Origin: Actinomycetota bacterium
Lineage (GTDB): Bacteria > Actinomycetota > Thermoleophilia > Solirubrobacterales > 70-9
Length of the DNA stretch: 6,853 nt
Assembly: GCA_005884985.1 (NCBI GenBank)
Contig: VAYK01000035.1
Span: 1 to 6,853, forward strand
Direction of reading: 5' to 3'
The position numbers and the translations under genes were made by a program. Each line of letters begins with the position of its first letter. The stretch's first letter is position 1. The notes below the pieces were generated by a model, which was not told where the DNA came from, did not search any database, and was given only the letters and a program-made list of their open reading frames with translations. This document shows, piece after piece, positions 6,213-6,853 of this stretch.

Positions 6213-6853
6213 GATAGAACCTCTCGGCCCCGGGATGGAGCGGGACCGGCATGCCGTTCTGCGCCCTCTGGAGGGTCAGCGACTTGGCCGCGGCGTGGGC
6301 GCTCTGGAACTCCGTGAGGTTGTCGAAGATCGCCTTGGTGAACCGGTAGACCAGATCCGCGGGAAGATCCTTGCGCGCCACCATCATGGCCATCACCGCG
6401 GGCGTGAGCACCTCATGATCCTGGCCCCGGTAGGTGTTGGCGGGGATCTTCTCGAGCGTGTAGAAGGGGTACTCTTTCCTCAGCACCTCGCCGGGGACGT
6501 GATCGATGGGCACCAGCACGACCTTGCTCGAGCCGAAGAGATCGACGATGACGGCGGAGCCGAGGCCGGTCGTGAAGAAGGCGGCGTCCACGCGGCCGTC
6601 CTTCAGCTCGTCCGCCGCCGTCCCCGCCTCGATGTGCTCGGCCTTGGCGAGGTCCGATTCCTTGATGCCGTAGACGGAGAGCGCCTGGAGCGCGTTCTGC
6701 TCCGTCCCCGATCCCTCGGGACCGAGGACCACGCGCTTGCCCCTGAGGTCCTTGATCGACTTCACGCCCGAGGCCTGGGTGGCCACGATGTGGACCAGCT
6801 CGGGATAGATCGTGAAGACGCCGCCCATGTTCTTGACGGGCTTGCCCTTGAAC
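6190..6853 (-). CDS. TAXI family TRAP transporter solute-binding subunit (N-terminus beyond the window)
   Basis: The open frame runs off the right edge; 220 C-terminal residues are visible of the usual 320 or so. Reading starts FKGKPVKN directly before an internal Met at 6828, so that Met is not the true start. Family features are SGVKSIKDLRGKRVVLGPEGSGTEQNALQAL (substrate-cleft region with the GSGT turn), GRVDAAFFTTGLGSAVI, the VPIDH segment, a TPAVMAMMVARKDLPADLVYRFTKAIFDNL helix region, and the closing GMPVPLHPGAERFYREKGMVR. These periplasmic proteins deliver organic acids, often dicarboxylates or amino acids such as glutamate, to a TRAP membrane complex; the ligand here is not readable. 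The TAA stop is at 6190-6192. DUF1850 follows with a 23-base overlap. The TRAP membrane subunit usually found next to this pair does not lie downstream, where the Liv operon converges; it must be upstream outside the window or elsewhere. Confidence 0.93.
   Translation of the reverse strand, partial: FKGKPVKNMGGVFTIYPELVHIVATQASGVKSIKDLRGKRVVLGPEGSGTEQNALQALSVYGIKESDLAKAEHIEAGTAADELKDGRVDAAFFTTGLGSAVIVDLFGSSKVVLVPIDHVPGEVLRKEYPFYTLEKIPANTYRGQDHEVLTPAVMAMMVARKDLPADLVYRFTKAIFDNLTEFQSAHAAAKSLTLQRAQNGMPVPLHPGAERFYREKGMVR
6220..6225 (-). promoter_or_regulatory. Ribosome binding site of the DUF1850 gene
   Basis: On the minus strand the sequence reads GAGAGG seven bases before GTG 6212, inside the final codons of the TAXI binding-protein gene. 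It fixes the GTG start over later alternatives and gives a normal signal-like N-terminus. Confidence 0.6.

Overview
The window is very GC-rich, gene-dense bacterial DNA with almost no intergenic space. It looks like an environmental soil or sediment type chromosome. The many GTG starts, the chained stop/start overlaps, the branched-chain amino-acid (Liv/HAAT) ABC transporter and the TRAP-TAXI transporter would fit Rokubacteria/Methylomirabilota-like or proteobacterial lineages. This placement is inference from style; there is no rRNA or other marker gene to settle it.

Positions 1-5733 (+ strand) read as one polycistron. It starts with the last codons of a probable LivH permease (1-32). Next is a single ORF joining the LivM permease to the LivG ATPase (29-1993), then LivF (1997-2698). 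Four metabolic genes follow: a MaoC-like hot-dog protein lacking the usual hydratase Asp/His pair (2721-3182), an ornithine cyclodeaminase/mu-crystallin family protein (3184-4164), a MOSC-domain protein (4161-4640) and a DAO-family FAD oxidoreductase (4640-5733). The oxidoreductase reading frame is broken near 5090-5100, where a stretch of conserved protein also appears to be missing.

Positions 5730-6853 (- strand) hold the end of a second operon converging on the first: a TAXI-type TRAP solute-binding protein whose N-terminus lies beyond the right edge, then a DUF1850 protein. The two operons' final stop codons overlap, so no intergenic terminator is possible there.

Functional picture (inference): the Liv transporter imports an amino acid or related amide/amine. 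The OCD-family dehydrogenase, FAD amine oxidase, MOSC protein and hot-dog protein may process it. The substrate cannot be told from sequence. The TAXI/DUF1850 pair is a separate organic-acid-type uptake system. I see no tRNA, rRNA, CRISPR array, insertion sequence, phage gene or recognisable defence system, and no gene-free stretch longer than about 25 bases. The points most worth attention are the LivM-LivG fusion with an altered LivG start, the hot-dog protein without the usual catalytic residues, and the FAD oxidoreductase lesion.
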